NCBI RefSeq assembly: GCF_900167365.1
Contig: NZ_FUXL01000004.1
Location: 186,001 to 250,000, forward strand
Origin: Consotaella salsifontis
GTDB lineage: Bacteria; Pseudomonadota; Alphaproteobacteria; Rhizobiales; Rhizobiaceae
Direction of reading: 5' to 3'
Length of the DNA stretch: 64,000 bases
Shown here: piece after piece, positions 50,448-60,165 of the stretch
Position numbering within the stretch: position 1 is the stretch's first letter
Layout: the number at the start of each line of letters is the position of its first letter
Notes under the pieces: model-generated
What the model saw: only the letters and a program-made list of their open reading frames with translations
What the model was told of the DNA's origin: nothing
Database searches by the model: none
Made by a program: the position numbers and the translations under genes

Positions 50448-51683
50448 TCAAAACAGCGAAAGCTGCTCTTCCTTCGGGCGCAGCCGTCCGGCAAGGCCGG
50501 GACTGTCCAGAAGCCCCCCCGGCGACCAATCCTCGGCGACGATGAACGGGCGCACCTTCTCCAGCGACTGGCACAGCCGGCTGACGTCGTCGAGGCGAAG
50601 GCGGCGGTGCCGACGCGTCGACAGAATGCGCTCCACCGCGCGTGTTCCAAAGCCCGGCACGCGCAGCAGCATCTCCTTGTCCGCCGCGTTGACGTCCACC
50701 GGAAATCGCTCCCGGCGCTTCAGGGCCCATGCGAGCTTCGGGTCGATCGAAAGGTCGAGCATTCCCGCCTGGCTCCCCTCGACGATCTCGGACCGCTCGA
50801 ACCCATAGAAGCGCATCAGCCAATCGGCCTGATAGAGCCGGTGCTCGCGCATCAGCGGCGGCTTTGCCAGCGGTAGCCGACTGGAGGCATCGGGGATGGG
50901 CGAGAAGGCGGAGTAGTAGACCCGCTTGAGGCTGTACGAGCCATAGAGGTTCTCGGACCGCTGGAGGATCGCATCGTCATTGGCCCCGTCCGCGCCGATG
51001 ATCATCTGCGTCGACTGCCCGCCGGGGGCAAAGCGCGCCGGCTTGGCCCGATCCTTTTTCTCCCCCTGATGCTCCTCGATCTTGAGGCGCAGATGCCCCA
51101 TCGAGCGGCGAATATCGCGCGGCTTCTTCTCCGGCGCGAAGCGCTCGATGGCTCCGTCCGTCGGGAGTTCGATATTGACCGAAAGGCGATCGACGAAGAG
51201 GCCGGCTTCCTCGATGAGCCGAGGAGAAGCGTCGGGAATGGCCTTCAGATGGATGTAGCCGGCGAAATTCTCCTCAAGCCGCAGGCGGCGGACGACAGCG
51301 ACCATCTCCTCCATGGTGTGGTCCGGGCTCTTGACTATGCCCGAGGACAGAAAGAGGCCCTCGACATAGTTGCGGCGGTAGAAGGCCATGGTGAGCCGCA
51401 CCACCTCCTCGACCGAGAACCGGGCCCGCTCCACGTTGGAGGACGAGCGATTGATGCAATAGGCGCAGTCGTAGACGCAGAAATTCGTCAGGAGGATCTT
51501 GAGCAGCGAGATGCAGCGCCCGTCCGGCGCGTAGGCATGGCAGATGCCGGACCCTTCCGTTGAGCCGATGCCTTTCGTCTTCAACGAATTGCGTTTGACG
51601 CTGCCGCTCGATGCACACGAGGCGTCGTATTTGGCGGCATCGCTGAGGATAGCCAACTTTTCCTGGAGGGTTCGCGCTGTCAT
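50448..51683 (-). CDS. Radical-SAM DNA modification/repair protein linked to UdgX
   Basis: A 411-residue protein of the radical-SAM type that pairs with UdgX (TIGR03916 group). The 4Fe-4S motif CVYDCAYC has its cysteines at 69, 73 and 76. LFLSSGIVKSPDHTMEEMV and YIHLKAIPDASPRLIEEAG follow. A helix-hairpin-helix segment is at about 329-347 (VNAADKEMLLRVPGFGTRAV), a DNA-binding feature. The last five residues are QLSLF, the consensus peptide that binds the bacterial sliding clamp. The reaction is unknown. It is the first gene of the pair, 11 bases before udgX. Confidence 0.88.
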   Translation of the reverse strand: MTARTLQEKLAILSDAAKYDASCASSGSVKRNSLKTKGIGSTEGSGICHAYAPDGRCISLLKILLTNFCVYDCAYCINRSSSNVERARFSVEEVVRLTMAFYRRNYVEGLFLSSGIVKSPDHTMEEMVAVVRRLRLEENFAGYIHLKAIPDASPRLIEEAGLFVDRLSVNIELPTDGAIERFAPEKKPRDIRRSMGHLRLKIEEHQGEKKDRAKPARFAPGGQSTQMIIGADGANDDAILQRSENLYGSYSLKRVYYSAFSPIPDASSRLPLAKPPLMREHRLYQADWLMRFYGFERSEIVEGSQAGMLDLSIDPKLAWALKRRERFPVDVNAADKEMLLRVPGFGTRAVERILSTRRHRRLRLDDVSRLCQSLEKVRPFIVAEDWSPGGLLDSPGLAGRLRPKEEQLSLF

Positions 51684-51858
51684 GCCGCATCCTATCGTTC
51701 TTGATATGTTCTTGCCAAGCCCGCAAATGTGAGGACCGTTCCTTCTGCTGAAAATCCTTGCGGGCGGGAACGACCGGGAGTTTCAGGCATTACGGCGGCA
51801 GGGACGCGGTCTCGCCGCACCATTCATCGGCGGCGGCTCAATTCGGGGAGTTCCAATC

Positions 51859-52305
51859 TTGCGCAAATTCTTCACGGCCTTCGCCAGCGCGGCGCTGGTG
51901 GCGGTTACGACGCTGTCGAGCATCGCGGTCACCACGAATCCCGCAAGCGCGCAAATGCGCGACCGCGAAAGGTATGTTGAGCGCTATTGCGCCCGCAATC
52001 CGCGCGACAGCGACTGCCGCGATTTCCGTCGTGGCCATCGTCATTGGGACGAGCGCCGCTATCAGCGTTGGTACAGAAAGCACCATGACCGCAACGACAA
52101 CGCGGCTGCTGCGATCTTCGGGCTCGCAGCCGGGATAGCCGGCGGCATTGCAGCGGGCGCCAACGCGCCGCGCGATCGCGGAGACCGTGGCGTTCGCGAA
52201 ATGACGCGCCATCAGGAACGCTGCGCCAACCGCTACCGGTCCTACGACTTCCGCAGCGACACCTACATTGGCAACGATGGCCGGCGCCACGCCTGCCGCC
52301 TCTGA
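51859..52305 (+). CDS. BA14K-family secreted protein, second copy
   Basis: A 148-residue predicted export protein. It has a signal (FFTAFASAALVAVTTLSSIAV, cleaved near ASA), a basic tyrosine- and Arg-rich middle (RYVERYCARNPRDSDCRDF; RRYQRWYRKHH), one Gly/Ala-rich hydrophobic patch, and the C-terminal BA14K block CANRYRSYDFRSDTYIGNDG ending RRHACRL. The start is a TTG at 51859 with GGGGAG 8 bases upstream. A strong terminator follows. It shares its C-terminal block with the protein at 1735 but lacks the Pro/Trp repeats. Confidence 0.8.
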   Translation: MRKFFTAFASAALVAVTTLSSIAVTTNPASAQMRDRERYVERYCARNPRDSDCRDFRRGHRHWDERRYQRWYRKHHDRNDNAAAAIFGLAAGIAGGIAAGANAPRDRGDRGVREMTRHQERCANRYRSYDFRSDTYIGNDGRRHACRL

Positions 52306-52329
52306 ATTCCACCAAACCACGGATTCATG

Positions 52330-52363
52330 AAAAGGCTGGGCGCAGCAGTGCGCCCGGCCTTTT
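52330..52363 (+). terminator. Rho-independent terminator of the second BA14K gene
   Basis: AAAAGGCtGGGCGCA pairs with TGCGCCCgGCCTTTT around a GCAG loop; a T run ends the stem. It starts 25 bases after the stop. Confidence 0.85.
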
Positions 52364-52572
52364 AGCCGTTGATCCAGCTCGCGGAATTGGTGTGGCTCAT
52401 TCGGCACATCGGGTCACGATTCCACCCTTCGGCTCTCTCCTTGGCTTGCTATCGCCATGAATCGCAGCAAGCTTCGCGTAAGCCGTGGAGGGGGCGGGCG
52501 GAGCTGAACTTTCAGTCATCGCTTTCCTCGCTTCGAGCCGCAGATGATGCGGCTGGACGACAGAGGTATGCG

Positions 52573-54537
52573 TTGAGAGCCTGCGAAAGCCATTCGACTT
52601 CGTTCCATCGAGCCAGCCTTGTGATCGCTGGGCTCATCGCCGCTTTCGCCTGGATCGCCCCGCAACCTGCGCGTGCGTTCGAGCTTTTCGGAATGAAGTT
52701 CTTCGACTCCGACCAGGAGGACGAAGCAGTGCTGGAGCCGGTCAACTACAAGGTGACTCTCGACGTCGATCCCGCCGACAAGGACCTCCGGAAAAAGCTG
52801 GAAGCCGCCTCGCTCCTGGTCGCCGACGAGGAGAAGCCCGTTTCCGGCTCGCTTGGCCTGCTCTCAAAGGCGCGCAACGACCGCAAGCGTCTCGTCGCGG
52901 CGCTTTACGAGAGCGCCCACTATGATGGTCTCGTCAACATCTTCATCGAAGGCCGCGACATTGCCGATCTTGCGCCCGACGCGACCTTCGACACCTCCGG
53001 TTCCGTGCCGGTTCAGATCATCGTTCAGCCCGGTCAGACCTATACGCTCGGCAGCATCGACATCAGCGCGAACGGCGTTCCGATCGATCCCGCCCCTTAC
53101 GAGCTGAGCAGCGGCGGCAACGCCAATTCCGACCATCTTCTGGATGCCGAGGCTCACGTCCTTCAGGACTTGCGGAACGAGGGGCGGCCCTTCGTCGCCG
53201 TCACGAGCCGCGACGTGACAGCCGATGCCGCGACGGGGCGGCTGGACTACAGGATCGCCATTTCGCCGGGAGACCCTGAACCCTTCGGCCTCACCTGGGT
53301 CGAGGGCGCCAAGGCGGTCGATCCGGGCTTCATCGCCTACATGGCCGGCATCAAGCCGGGCTCGACCTTTTCGCCCGAGATGCTGGACGCGGCTCGTCAG
53401 CGGCTGGTCAAGCTCGGCGTATTCTCCTCCGTCTCGGTGACGCCGGCCTCCGCCACCGCCGACGACGGCACCTTGCCGGTGCAGATCGAGGTGGCCGAGC
53501 GCAAGTTCCACTATTTCGGCGTCGGCGGCACCTATTCGAGCACGGAAGGGGCCGGATTCAAGGCCTATTGGGGTGATCGGAACCTCTTCGGCCGGGCCGA
53601 GAATCTGCGCCTGGAAGCGAACGTTTCGCGGATTGGGGCCAGCGACCGCAACGACGACACCAATTTCGATCCGGGCGAGATCGATTATGATGTTTCCGCC
53701 GTGTTCAAGAAGCCCGGCGTGCTGGGGCCGGACTCGGTCTATGTCGGCTCGGTCGAGGCGCTGATCGAGCATCCCCTCGCCTATGACCGCGAGTCGCTGG
53801 CGGCCACGAGCGGCGTTCAGTACGAACTCAGCAAAACGCAGACGGTCGAGGTCTCACTGCGCGGCGAATACGAGAAGCTGACGGATTATCTCGGCACCGA
53901 CGAGTTCTATCTGCTCTCGCTGCCGACGACCTATACGTTCGACGGACGCGACGACAAGCTGAACCCCACGGAAGGCGTGTTCGCCAAGGTCTATGTCGAG
54001 CCGACCTACGACTTCAATTCGTCGGTCGCCTTCGTGAAGGCGCGCGGCGACATTTCCGGCTACGTCTCCTTCACGGATTCCGACCGTTTCATTTTGGCTG
54101 GCCGGCTCGCCTATGGCGCGATCTTCGGCGCAGATCGGCTGGACGTGCCCAACGACCGGCGCTTCTATGCGGGCGGCGGCGGCTCGGTGCGCGGCTATGC
54201 CTTCCAGTCGATCAGCCCCTATTTTCCGGCGGAGGCCGAGCCGGGCCGCGATTCCGAGTTCGAGGACACGCCGTCCGGTGGCCTGTCCCTCTTCGAGGCG
54301 TCGGCGGAGGCCCGCATCGGCGTCACCGAGAAGATTCAGATCGTCCCCTTCGTCGACGCGGGCCTTGCCAGCGACGACATCGTGCCCGACTTCTCGGACC
54401 TGAAGCTCGGCGTCGGCGTCGGCGCCCGATACCTGACCTCCTTCGGCCCCGTCCGGGTCGATGTCGCCTTTCCCCTCGACCGTGGACCGCATGACGACAG
54501 CTTCGGCATCTATGCCGGAATTGGGCAGGCGTTCTGA
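52573..54537 (+). CDS. tamA: Outer-membrane assembly protein TamA
   Basis: A 654-residue Omp85-family barrel that with TamB moves or inserts outer-membrane proteins and lipids. It has a signal (SLVIAGLIAAFAWIA, cleaved after ARA) and three POTRA-like domains, about residues 50-340. The C-terminal 16-strand barrel has GGGGSVRGYAFQ, the lid-loop VRGY motif, at about 534-545, and ends in an aromatic residue (GQAF). The start is a TTG at 52573 with AGAGG 6 bases upstream; a frame reaching 52369 would put the signal in the middle. Its stop overlaps the tamB start. Confidence 0.9.
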   Translation: MRACESHSTSFHRASLVIAGLIAAFAWIAPQPARAFELFGMKFFDSDQEDEAVLEPVNYKVTLDVDPADKDLRKKLEAASLLVADEEKPVSGSLGLLSKARNDRKRLVAALYESAHYDGLVNIFIEGRDIADLAPDATFDTSGSVPVQIIVQPGQTYTLGSIDISANGVPIDPAPYELSSGGNANSDHLLDAEAHVLQDLRNEGRPFVAVTSRDVTADAATGRLDYRIAISPGDPEPFGLTWVEGAKAVDPGFIAYMAGIKPGSTFSPEMLDAARQRLVKLGVFSSVSVTPASATADDGTLPVQIEVAERKFHYFGVGGTYSSTEGAGFKAYWGDRNLFGRAENLRLEANVSRIGASDRNDDTNFDPGEIDYDVSAVFKKPGVLGPDSVYVGSVEALIEHPLAYDRESLAATSGVQYELSKTQTVEVSLRGEYEKLTDYLGTDEFYLLSLPTTYTFDGRDDKLNPTEGVFAKVYVEPTYDFNSSVAFVKARGDISGYVSFTDSDRFILAGRLAYGAIFGADRLDVPNDRRFYAGGGGSVRGYAFQSISPYFPAEAEPGRDSEFEDTPSGGLSLFEASAEARIGVTEKIQIVPFVDAGLASDDIVPDFSDLKLGVGVGARYLTSFGPVRVDVAFPLDRGPHDDSFGIYAGIGQAF

Positions 54538-57500
54538 TGAGACCGATGCACGTTTTCGCCCCCTTCTGCCGCCTTTGCGCCCTCGTCCTCTTCGCCATGG
54601 CGCTCGCCTCGCCGCAGCCCGCGCGCGCCCAGGCCTTCGTTGCCAAGCAGATCGAGAACCTGATCTCCACCGACACGGTCACGGTGAAGATCGACGGTCT
54701 GTCGGGCGCGCTGTCCGGCAGTGTGCGGATCGACCGCGTCACCGTCTCGGATGCGGTGGGCGTGTTCCTGACGGCGAACGATCTCGCCATGGACTGGTCG
54801 CCATTGGCTCTCGTGCGCGGCAACGTTTCGATCGAGCGGCTGTCCGCCGGCAAGATCACCCTCGACCGGCTGCCGCAGGTCCCGCCGTCCGAAGGCGGCG
54901 GCGGAGGCGGGTTTTCCCTGCCCTCGATCACCGCGGACGTCGGTGAGATTTCCATTGCCGAATTCGATCTTGGAGAGGCTGTCGCCGGCGTCGCCGCCCG
55001 CCTTTCCGCGAATGCCCATCTGACGCTGGCCAAGGAGCCGGCGCGGCTCGACTTCTCCGCCGATGTGAAGCGTCTCGACACGCCGGGCACGATCTCGGCC
55101 AAGCTCGCCTTCGCGCCCGACAGCAATGAACTGACGGTCAACGTCACAGCCAGCGAGCCGGCGGGTGGCCTCGTCGCGCGGCTGCTCGAGATTCCCGGCG
55201 CGCCGCCGGTGGACCTTGCGATCTCCAGCGCCGGCCCGTTGAGCGACTTCACCGCCGATGGCGCGCTCAAGATCGGCGGCCAGGACGCCGCGACCCTTTC
55301 GGCCAGAGTGACGGATGCGAACGAAGGACGCCACATCGCCGGCAACCTCCAGATTCTTTCGGACGCCGTGGTTCCGGCCGCCTACACTGATCTTTTGGCG
55401 GGCGGCGCGCGTCTCGACGCCGATCTGACGCAGCGGCCGAACGGCGCCATCGACATCAAGACCGGCACGCTGACGTCCAATGCGCTCGAGATTACCGCAT
55501 CGGGCACCTTCGACCGTAGCGGAGAGAACGACCTTTCCGTCAAGGTCGCGGCCAAGGACGGCAAGGCCCTGCCGCTCTCCTTTCCCGCCGGCGATGCCTC
55601 CGCCGACCTTGAGATCACCAGCGTCGACGCATCCCTCAAGGGCGCCTTCACCGCGGCGACGCTTCGCGCCTCGGCAGCTCTGCCCGATGCAGCCTATGGC
55701 GATTATGGCGCCACGGGCCTTCAGGCCTCCATTGCCGCGGACGGCTTCAACCTCGACACCCTGGCCGGCCCCTTCCAGGTGGTCGCCAAGGCGGCGAGCG
55801 CGACGGCGCCGGAGGGCATCCAGCAGCGCGTCCTCACGGGCCCCATCGACATCCAGCTTCGCGGTTCGCTGGCCGAGAACGCACTCTCGCTCGGCGACGC
55901 GAAGGTGACCACGGGCGTCGCGACAGCTTCGGCCGCCGGCACCGCCGCCTTCGACTTCTCGACCTTCGACCTCACTCTCGCGACCCATTTCGAAACCTCG
56001 GCGCTGTCGCCCGATGCCGTCAAGATCGCCGGCCACCGCCTCGCGGTCGATGGTCACGCGGCGCGCGAGTCCGATGGTACGATCACAGCCGATCGCCTCG
56101 TGATCCAGGGCGAAGGGCTGATGATCCAGGGCAACGCCAGCTATCAGAAGGACCGCGTCAGCGCGCATGTGACCGGTTCGCTGGATCAGGCAGCCGCCCT
56201 GACCTCGGCGCTTGGCGGCAGCGCCCGCTTCGAGCTCACGGCGGACGGGCCGGCGAGCGCGCCCACCGTCGACCTGACACTCAACGGCGAAAAGCTCAGC
56301 GTCCGCGACCAGAGGATCGAGAACCTTTCGATCGAAGCTCATGGAACGGCGGACCTGAACGCGCCGTCGGGCCGGTTCGCTCTTTCGGGAACGCTGGACG
56401 GCCAGCCGCTGACGGCGAACGCCGACGTCGCGACCGGCCAGGGCGGCGTGATCATGCTCAGCAACCTGTCGCTTCGCCAGGGCGAGAACAGCCTTGCGGG
56501 CGATCTGCGCCTGACCGCCGACAAGGTGCCTCTCGGCAAACTCACCATCGATTTCAAGGACATCGCGCCGCTCGCCGCGCTTGCCCTCCAGGACGCCAGC
56601 GGCGACCTTGCCGGCAAGGTCGATCTGGCGATGGATGCCTCACAACGGCCGACGGCGGATCTCGCCCTCTCCTCGCGCCGGCTGGCTTTCGCCGGCAACG
56701 CCCTGTCGGGCGTCTCGCTGGATGTCGCGGCAACGGATTACCTCAAGGCGCCTTCTCTCGGCGGAACGGTCAAGGCCGCGACGGTCGATGCCGGTGGCGT
56801 CTCGGTCAGGGCGCTTTCTGCTGAACTTTCCCCGCTTGAGGACGGCACGGCGATCCAGGCCGAGGCCCAGGCGAACGGCATCCCGGTGTCGCTTGCCGGC
56901 AAGGCCACCTTCACCGCAGCCCTGACCACCCTGACCCTCGACCGGCTCGACGCGGCGATCAAGGACGCGGCGGTCTCGCTCGCCAGTCCCCCCGCCACCG
57001 TCACGCTCGCCGCCGGCGTCACCAGCCTTTCGGGCGTTGCGCTTCGCGTCGGCGATGGCCAGCTCTTCCTTGACGGCTCCGTCGACGACGAACTTCACCT
57101 GACGGCGACGCTCGACCGCGTTCCCGCCGCCATCGCCAACCCGTTCGTCGCCGGCCTCGACGCGGCCGGCACCGTGACCGGCAAGGCCGTGGTTTCTGGC
57201 CCGCCGAGCGACCCTTCCGTGGTGTTGACCATCCAGGCGGACGCCATCGAGACGAGCCAGACGCGCGCCGCCCATGTCCAGCCGCTCGATGCGGCGCTCA
57301 CCGGCACTTACGGCGCCGGTACTCTCAATATCGAGACGGCGACCGTCGATCTCGGCACCGGATCGATCGAGGCTCAGGGCACGGCCGGCAAGACGCTCGA
57401 CCTCTCCCTCGCCCTGCGCAATGTGCCGGCGAGCCTCGCGAACGGCTTCGTCGAGGGCATCGAGGCATCGGGCAGCCTCTCGGGCACCGCGACGGCCACC

Positions 57501-59894
57501 GGCGATATCGGCAATCCGACCGCCGACTTCGACATCTCCGGGGCAGGCATCACCGCCCGCCAGGTCGCCGAAGCCGGCATCGCGCCTCTCCAGCTACGCC
57601 TTTCGGGGCACTACGCCGACGGCACCGCCCGACTGGAGACGGCGGTCGTCAATGTCGGCGATGGCTCGCTCCAGGCGACGGGCACGGTGGGCGAGGCGCT
57701 CGATCTCGATGTCACGCTGACGAACATCCCGGCGGGCCTTGCCAACGGCTTCGTGCCGAACCTCTATGCCACCGGAACCATTTCCGGCCGTGCCAAGGCG
57801 ACGGGCTCGCTCGCCAATCCGAAGGCGGAGTTCGAACTCGAAGGGCATGGCCTCTCCGCCCGTCAGATCGCGGCGGCGGGAATAGCGCCGGTGGAGCTCA
57901 ATGTTGCCGGCCGGTATGAGAACCAGACCGCGACCTTGAGCACGGCCAAGATGATCGTCGGCGACGGCTCTCTGGAGGCCACCGGCAGCATCGGGCCGAA
58001 GCTGGATCTCGCTCTTTCCCTCGACCGTATCCCGGTGGGACTTGCCAACGGCTTCGTTCCCGGCCTCGACGCGCGGGGCACGATCTCCGGCAGCGCCAAG
58101 GCCAGCGGTTCGTTGCGAGCGCCCAATGTCGAGTTCGACGCCTCGGGCTCCGGCATTTCGACTTCGCAGACCCGTTCGGCAGGCGCTCCGCCGATCGACT
58201 TCACGGCCGCCGGTCGTGGCGAGAATGGCGCCGTCGTCCTCACCGCCGGCGAGGCGCGCGTCGGCAGCGGCACGGTCAAGGTCAGCGGCAGTGCCGGCCG
58301 CACACTCGACATCAACGTCGCCATTGCCGATCTGCCGGCCTCGCTCGCGGCTGCCGCCGCGCCCGACATTGCCCCCACGGGCGCGCTTTCCGGCACAGCG
58401 CATGTCACCGGCACCACGTCCGCCCCGGTGGCCGACTACGACCTGCGGGTCGCCGGCCTGACCGTCGCGCAGACGCGCGACGCCGGCGTCGGTCCGCTCG
58501 ACGTCGCCGCTAAGGGCCAGTACGCCGACAAGGCCGTCAGCCTCGACGCCATCATGTCGGGCAGCGGCATCGATTTCCGCGCGAACGGCTCGGTCAGGCT
58601 CGCCGGAACGCCCGAGCTCGACCTGTCGCTCTCGGGCACCGTGCCTCTGGCGCTGGCCAATCGCATCCTCGCCGAGGGCGGCCGCTCGGTTCAGGGCGTC
58701 GCAAGCGTCGATGCCCGGATCACCGGCCCCGCTACGGCGCCGCAGGTGACGGGCGCCATCACCACGTCGGGGGCGAGCTTCGTCGACACGGGCGCCAATG
58801 TCTCCATCACCGGCATCTCGACGCGTATCGCCCTCAGCGGGCGACAGGCGGTGATCGAGAGCTTCTCGGCGAAGATGGGCCGTAACGGCGTCATCACCAT
58901 TGGCGGATCGGTCGGTCTCGACAACGGCTTCCCCGCCGACCTTTCGATGCGCGTCGTCAACGGCGACTACAATGACGGCCAGCTGCTGGCCGCCGATTTC
59001 AGCGCCGACCTCACCCTGCAAGGCCCGCTCACGGGCGCCCCGCTCCTGGCGGGCAAGGTCAACGCCTCGCGCATCAATGTGCTGGTGCCAGAGGGTATGC
59101 CGACATCGCTGAAGCGCCTCGATGTCGATCACAAGAACGCGTCCGCCGCAGTGGTTCGCCAGGCGCGGGAGCTGAAGATCAAGCGCGGCGGCGGAACCAA
59201 CAGCACCGGCGTTCAGCTTGACGTCACGCTCACCGCCAACAATCAGGTGTTCGTGCGCGGTCGCGGGCTCGATGTCGAGCTCGGCGGCACCCTCCGGCTC
59301 ATGGGCTCCATATCGGCGCCCCAGATCGTCGGCGCATTCGAGCTTCAGCGCGGCCGTTTCCTGATCCTCTCGCGCCGGCTCGATTTCCAGCGCGGAACGC
59401 TGACCTTCACCGGGGGATTGCTCCCCGCACTCGATCTTCTGGCAACCTCGGATGCCGGCGATGCGACGGTGAACGTCTTGGTGACGGGGCCGGCCTCCGA
59501 CCCGAGCTTCAACTTCTCCTCGACGCCGGCCCTGCCGCAGGACGAGGTTCTGGCGCGGCTGGTCTTCGGCCAGGGCACCGCCGATCTCTCCCCACTACAA
59601 ATTGCCCAGCTGGCGGAAGCGGCGGCGGAACTCGCCGGCGTCGGCGGCTCGACCGGTCTGCTCGGCAAGCTCAGGGCGCAGCTCGGCGTCGATGACCTCG
59701 ATATCCGCACGACCGAGGACGGCCAGACCGCCGTCGGCGTCGGCAAGTACATCAACGACCGCACCTATTTCAGCGTCGACACCACGGGGCGCGCCTCGGT
59801 GGACCTGAAGCTCGGCGCGGGCGTGAAGGCGCGCGCAGCCGTCGGCGCCGATGGCGGTGGAGAGGTCGGGCTTTTCTACGAGCACGAGTACTGA
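54537..59894 (+). CDS. tamB: Translocation and assembly module protein TamB
   Basis: A 1785-residue periplasm-spanning AsmA-like/DUF490 protein that bridges the inner membrane and TamA and is thought to carry lipids or outer-membrane proteins along a groove. It has an N-terminal span or signal (ALVLFAMALASPQPARAQ), a long beta-taco region, and the typical C-terminal TamB domain (LRLMGSISAPQIVGAFELQR; FNFSSTPALPQDEVLARLVF; aromatic end FYEHEY). Inside, residues about 868-1374 are five tandem copies of a 101-residue unit. Long reverse-strand frames across this gene are shadows of its codon bias. Confidence 0.92.
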   Translation: MRPMHVFAPFCRLCALVLFAMALASPQPARAQAFVAKQIENLISTDTVTVKIDGLSGALSGSVRIDRVTVSDAVGVFLTANDLAMDWSPLALVRGNVSIERLSAGKITLDRLPQVPPSEGGGGGGFSLPSITADVGEISIAEFDLGEAVAGVAARLSANAHLTLAKEPARLDFSADVKRLDTPGTISAKLAFAPDSNELTVNVTASEPAGGLVARLLEIPGAPPVDLAISSAGPLSDFTADGALKIGGQDAATLSARVTDANEGRHIAGNLQILSDAVVPAAYTDLLAGGARLDADLTQRPNGAIDIKTGTLTSNALEITASGTFDRSGENDLSVKVAAKDGKALPLSFPAGDASADLEITSVDASLKGAFTAATLRASAALPDAAYGDYGATGLQASIAADGFNLDTLAGPFQVVAKAASATAPEGIQQRVLTGPIDIQLRGSLAENALSLGDAKVTTGVATASAAGTAAFDFSTFDLTLATHFETSALSPDAVKIAGHRLAVDGHAARESDGTITADRLVIQGEGLMIQGNASYQKDRVSAHVTGSLDQAAALTSALGGSARFELTADGPASAPTVDLTLNGEKLSVRDQRIENLSIEAHGTADLNAPSGRFALSGTLDGQPLTANADVATGQGGVIMLSNLSLRQGENSLAGDLRLTADKVPLGKLTIDFKDIAPLAALALQDASGDLAGKVDLAMDASQRPTADLALSSRRLAFAGNALSGVSLDVAATDYLKAPSLGGTVKAATVDAGGVSVRALSAELSPLEDGTAIQAEAQANGIPVSLAGKATFTAALTTLTLDRLDAAIKDAAVSLASPPATVTLAAGVTSLSGVALRVGDGQLFLDGSVDDELHLTATLDRVPAAIANPFVAGLDAAGTVTGKAVVSGPPSDPSVVLTIQADAIETSQTRAAHVQPLDAALTGTYGAGTLNIETATVDLGTGSIEAQGTAGKTLDLSLALRNVPASLANGFVEGIEASGSLSGTATATGDIGNPTADFDISGAGITARQVAEAGIAPLQLRLSGHYADGTARLETAVVNVGDGSLQATGTVGEALDLDVTLTNIPAGLANGFVPNLYATGTISGRAKATGSLANPKAEFELEGHGLSARQIAAAGIAPVELNVAGRYENQTATLSTAKMIVGDGSLEATGSIGPKLDLALSLDRIPVGLANGFVPGLDARGTISGSAKASGSLRAPNVEFDASGSGISTSQTRSAGAPPIDFTAAGRGENGAVVLTAGEARVGSGTVKVSGSAGRTLDINVAIADLPASLAAAAAPDIAPTGALSGTAHVTGTTSAPVADYDLRVAGLTVAQTRDAGVGPLDVAAKGQYADKAVSLDAIMSGSGIDFRANGSVRLAGTPELDLSLSGTVPLALANRILAEGGRSVQGVASVDARITGPATAPQVTGAITTSGASFVDTGANVSITGISTRIALSGRQAVIESFSAKMGRNGVITIGGSVGLDNGFPADLSMRVVNGDYNDGQLLAADFSADLTLQGPLTGAPLLAGKVNASRINVLVPEGMPTSLKRLDVDHKNASAAVVRQARELKIKRGGGTNSTGVQLDVTLTANNQVFVRGRGLDVELGGTLRLMGSISAPQIVGAFELQRGRFLILSRRLDFQRGTLTFTGGLLPALDLLATSDAGDATVNVLVTGPASDPSFNFSSTPALPQDEVLARLVFGQGTADLSPLQIAQLAEAAAELAGVGGSTGLLGKLRAQLGVDDLDIRTTEDGQTAVGVGKYINDRTYFSVDTTGRASVDLKLGAGVKARAAVGADGGGEVGLFYEHEY
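57138..58658 (+). repeat. Tandem 303-bp coding repeats within tamB
   Basis: The unit NGFVPGLDARGTISGSAKAS and its relatives start at 57138, 57441, 57744, 58047 and 58350, with spacing exactly 303 bases (101 codons); the last unit is slightly longer and ends near 58658. Each contains a (S/T)xQxRxAG- or ARQxAxAGIAP-type segment and an LD(L/I)xxxLxxxPxxLA end. It is an internal duplication in frame. Confidence 0.85.
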
Positions 59895-60165
59895 GGGGCG
59901 CGCTCGCCAGCGCTGCCGGCGAGACTCTCGGCCGCTACGACGGGCCGCGTCTTTCCGCCGCTCCAAGGCGAGGAGGCGCTCCAGCCCGCGTCGCGCCTCC
60001 GCCCCGCATCAATACAACGATACGCAACCCTTAGTTGATTTGACGTTGCGCCGCTTCGGTGTTCTTGCAATACCCTCACCTGATTCGCATGACGATCCGG
60101 GCGCTTGTCCTATCTTCGTCCTCTCACACGGAGTGAATGCCAAGCCAATCAGGAGGTAGAAAGCC

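Noticed and set aside
54510-59132. Long minus-strand open frames opposite tamB (610 and 512 codons)
   Set aside because: They mirror the codon bias of a GC-rich gene, have no starts with ribosome sites and give Arg/Gly-rich proteins without any family likeness, whereas tamB has full family features.
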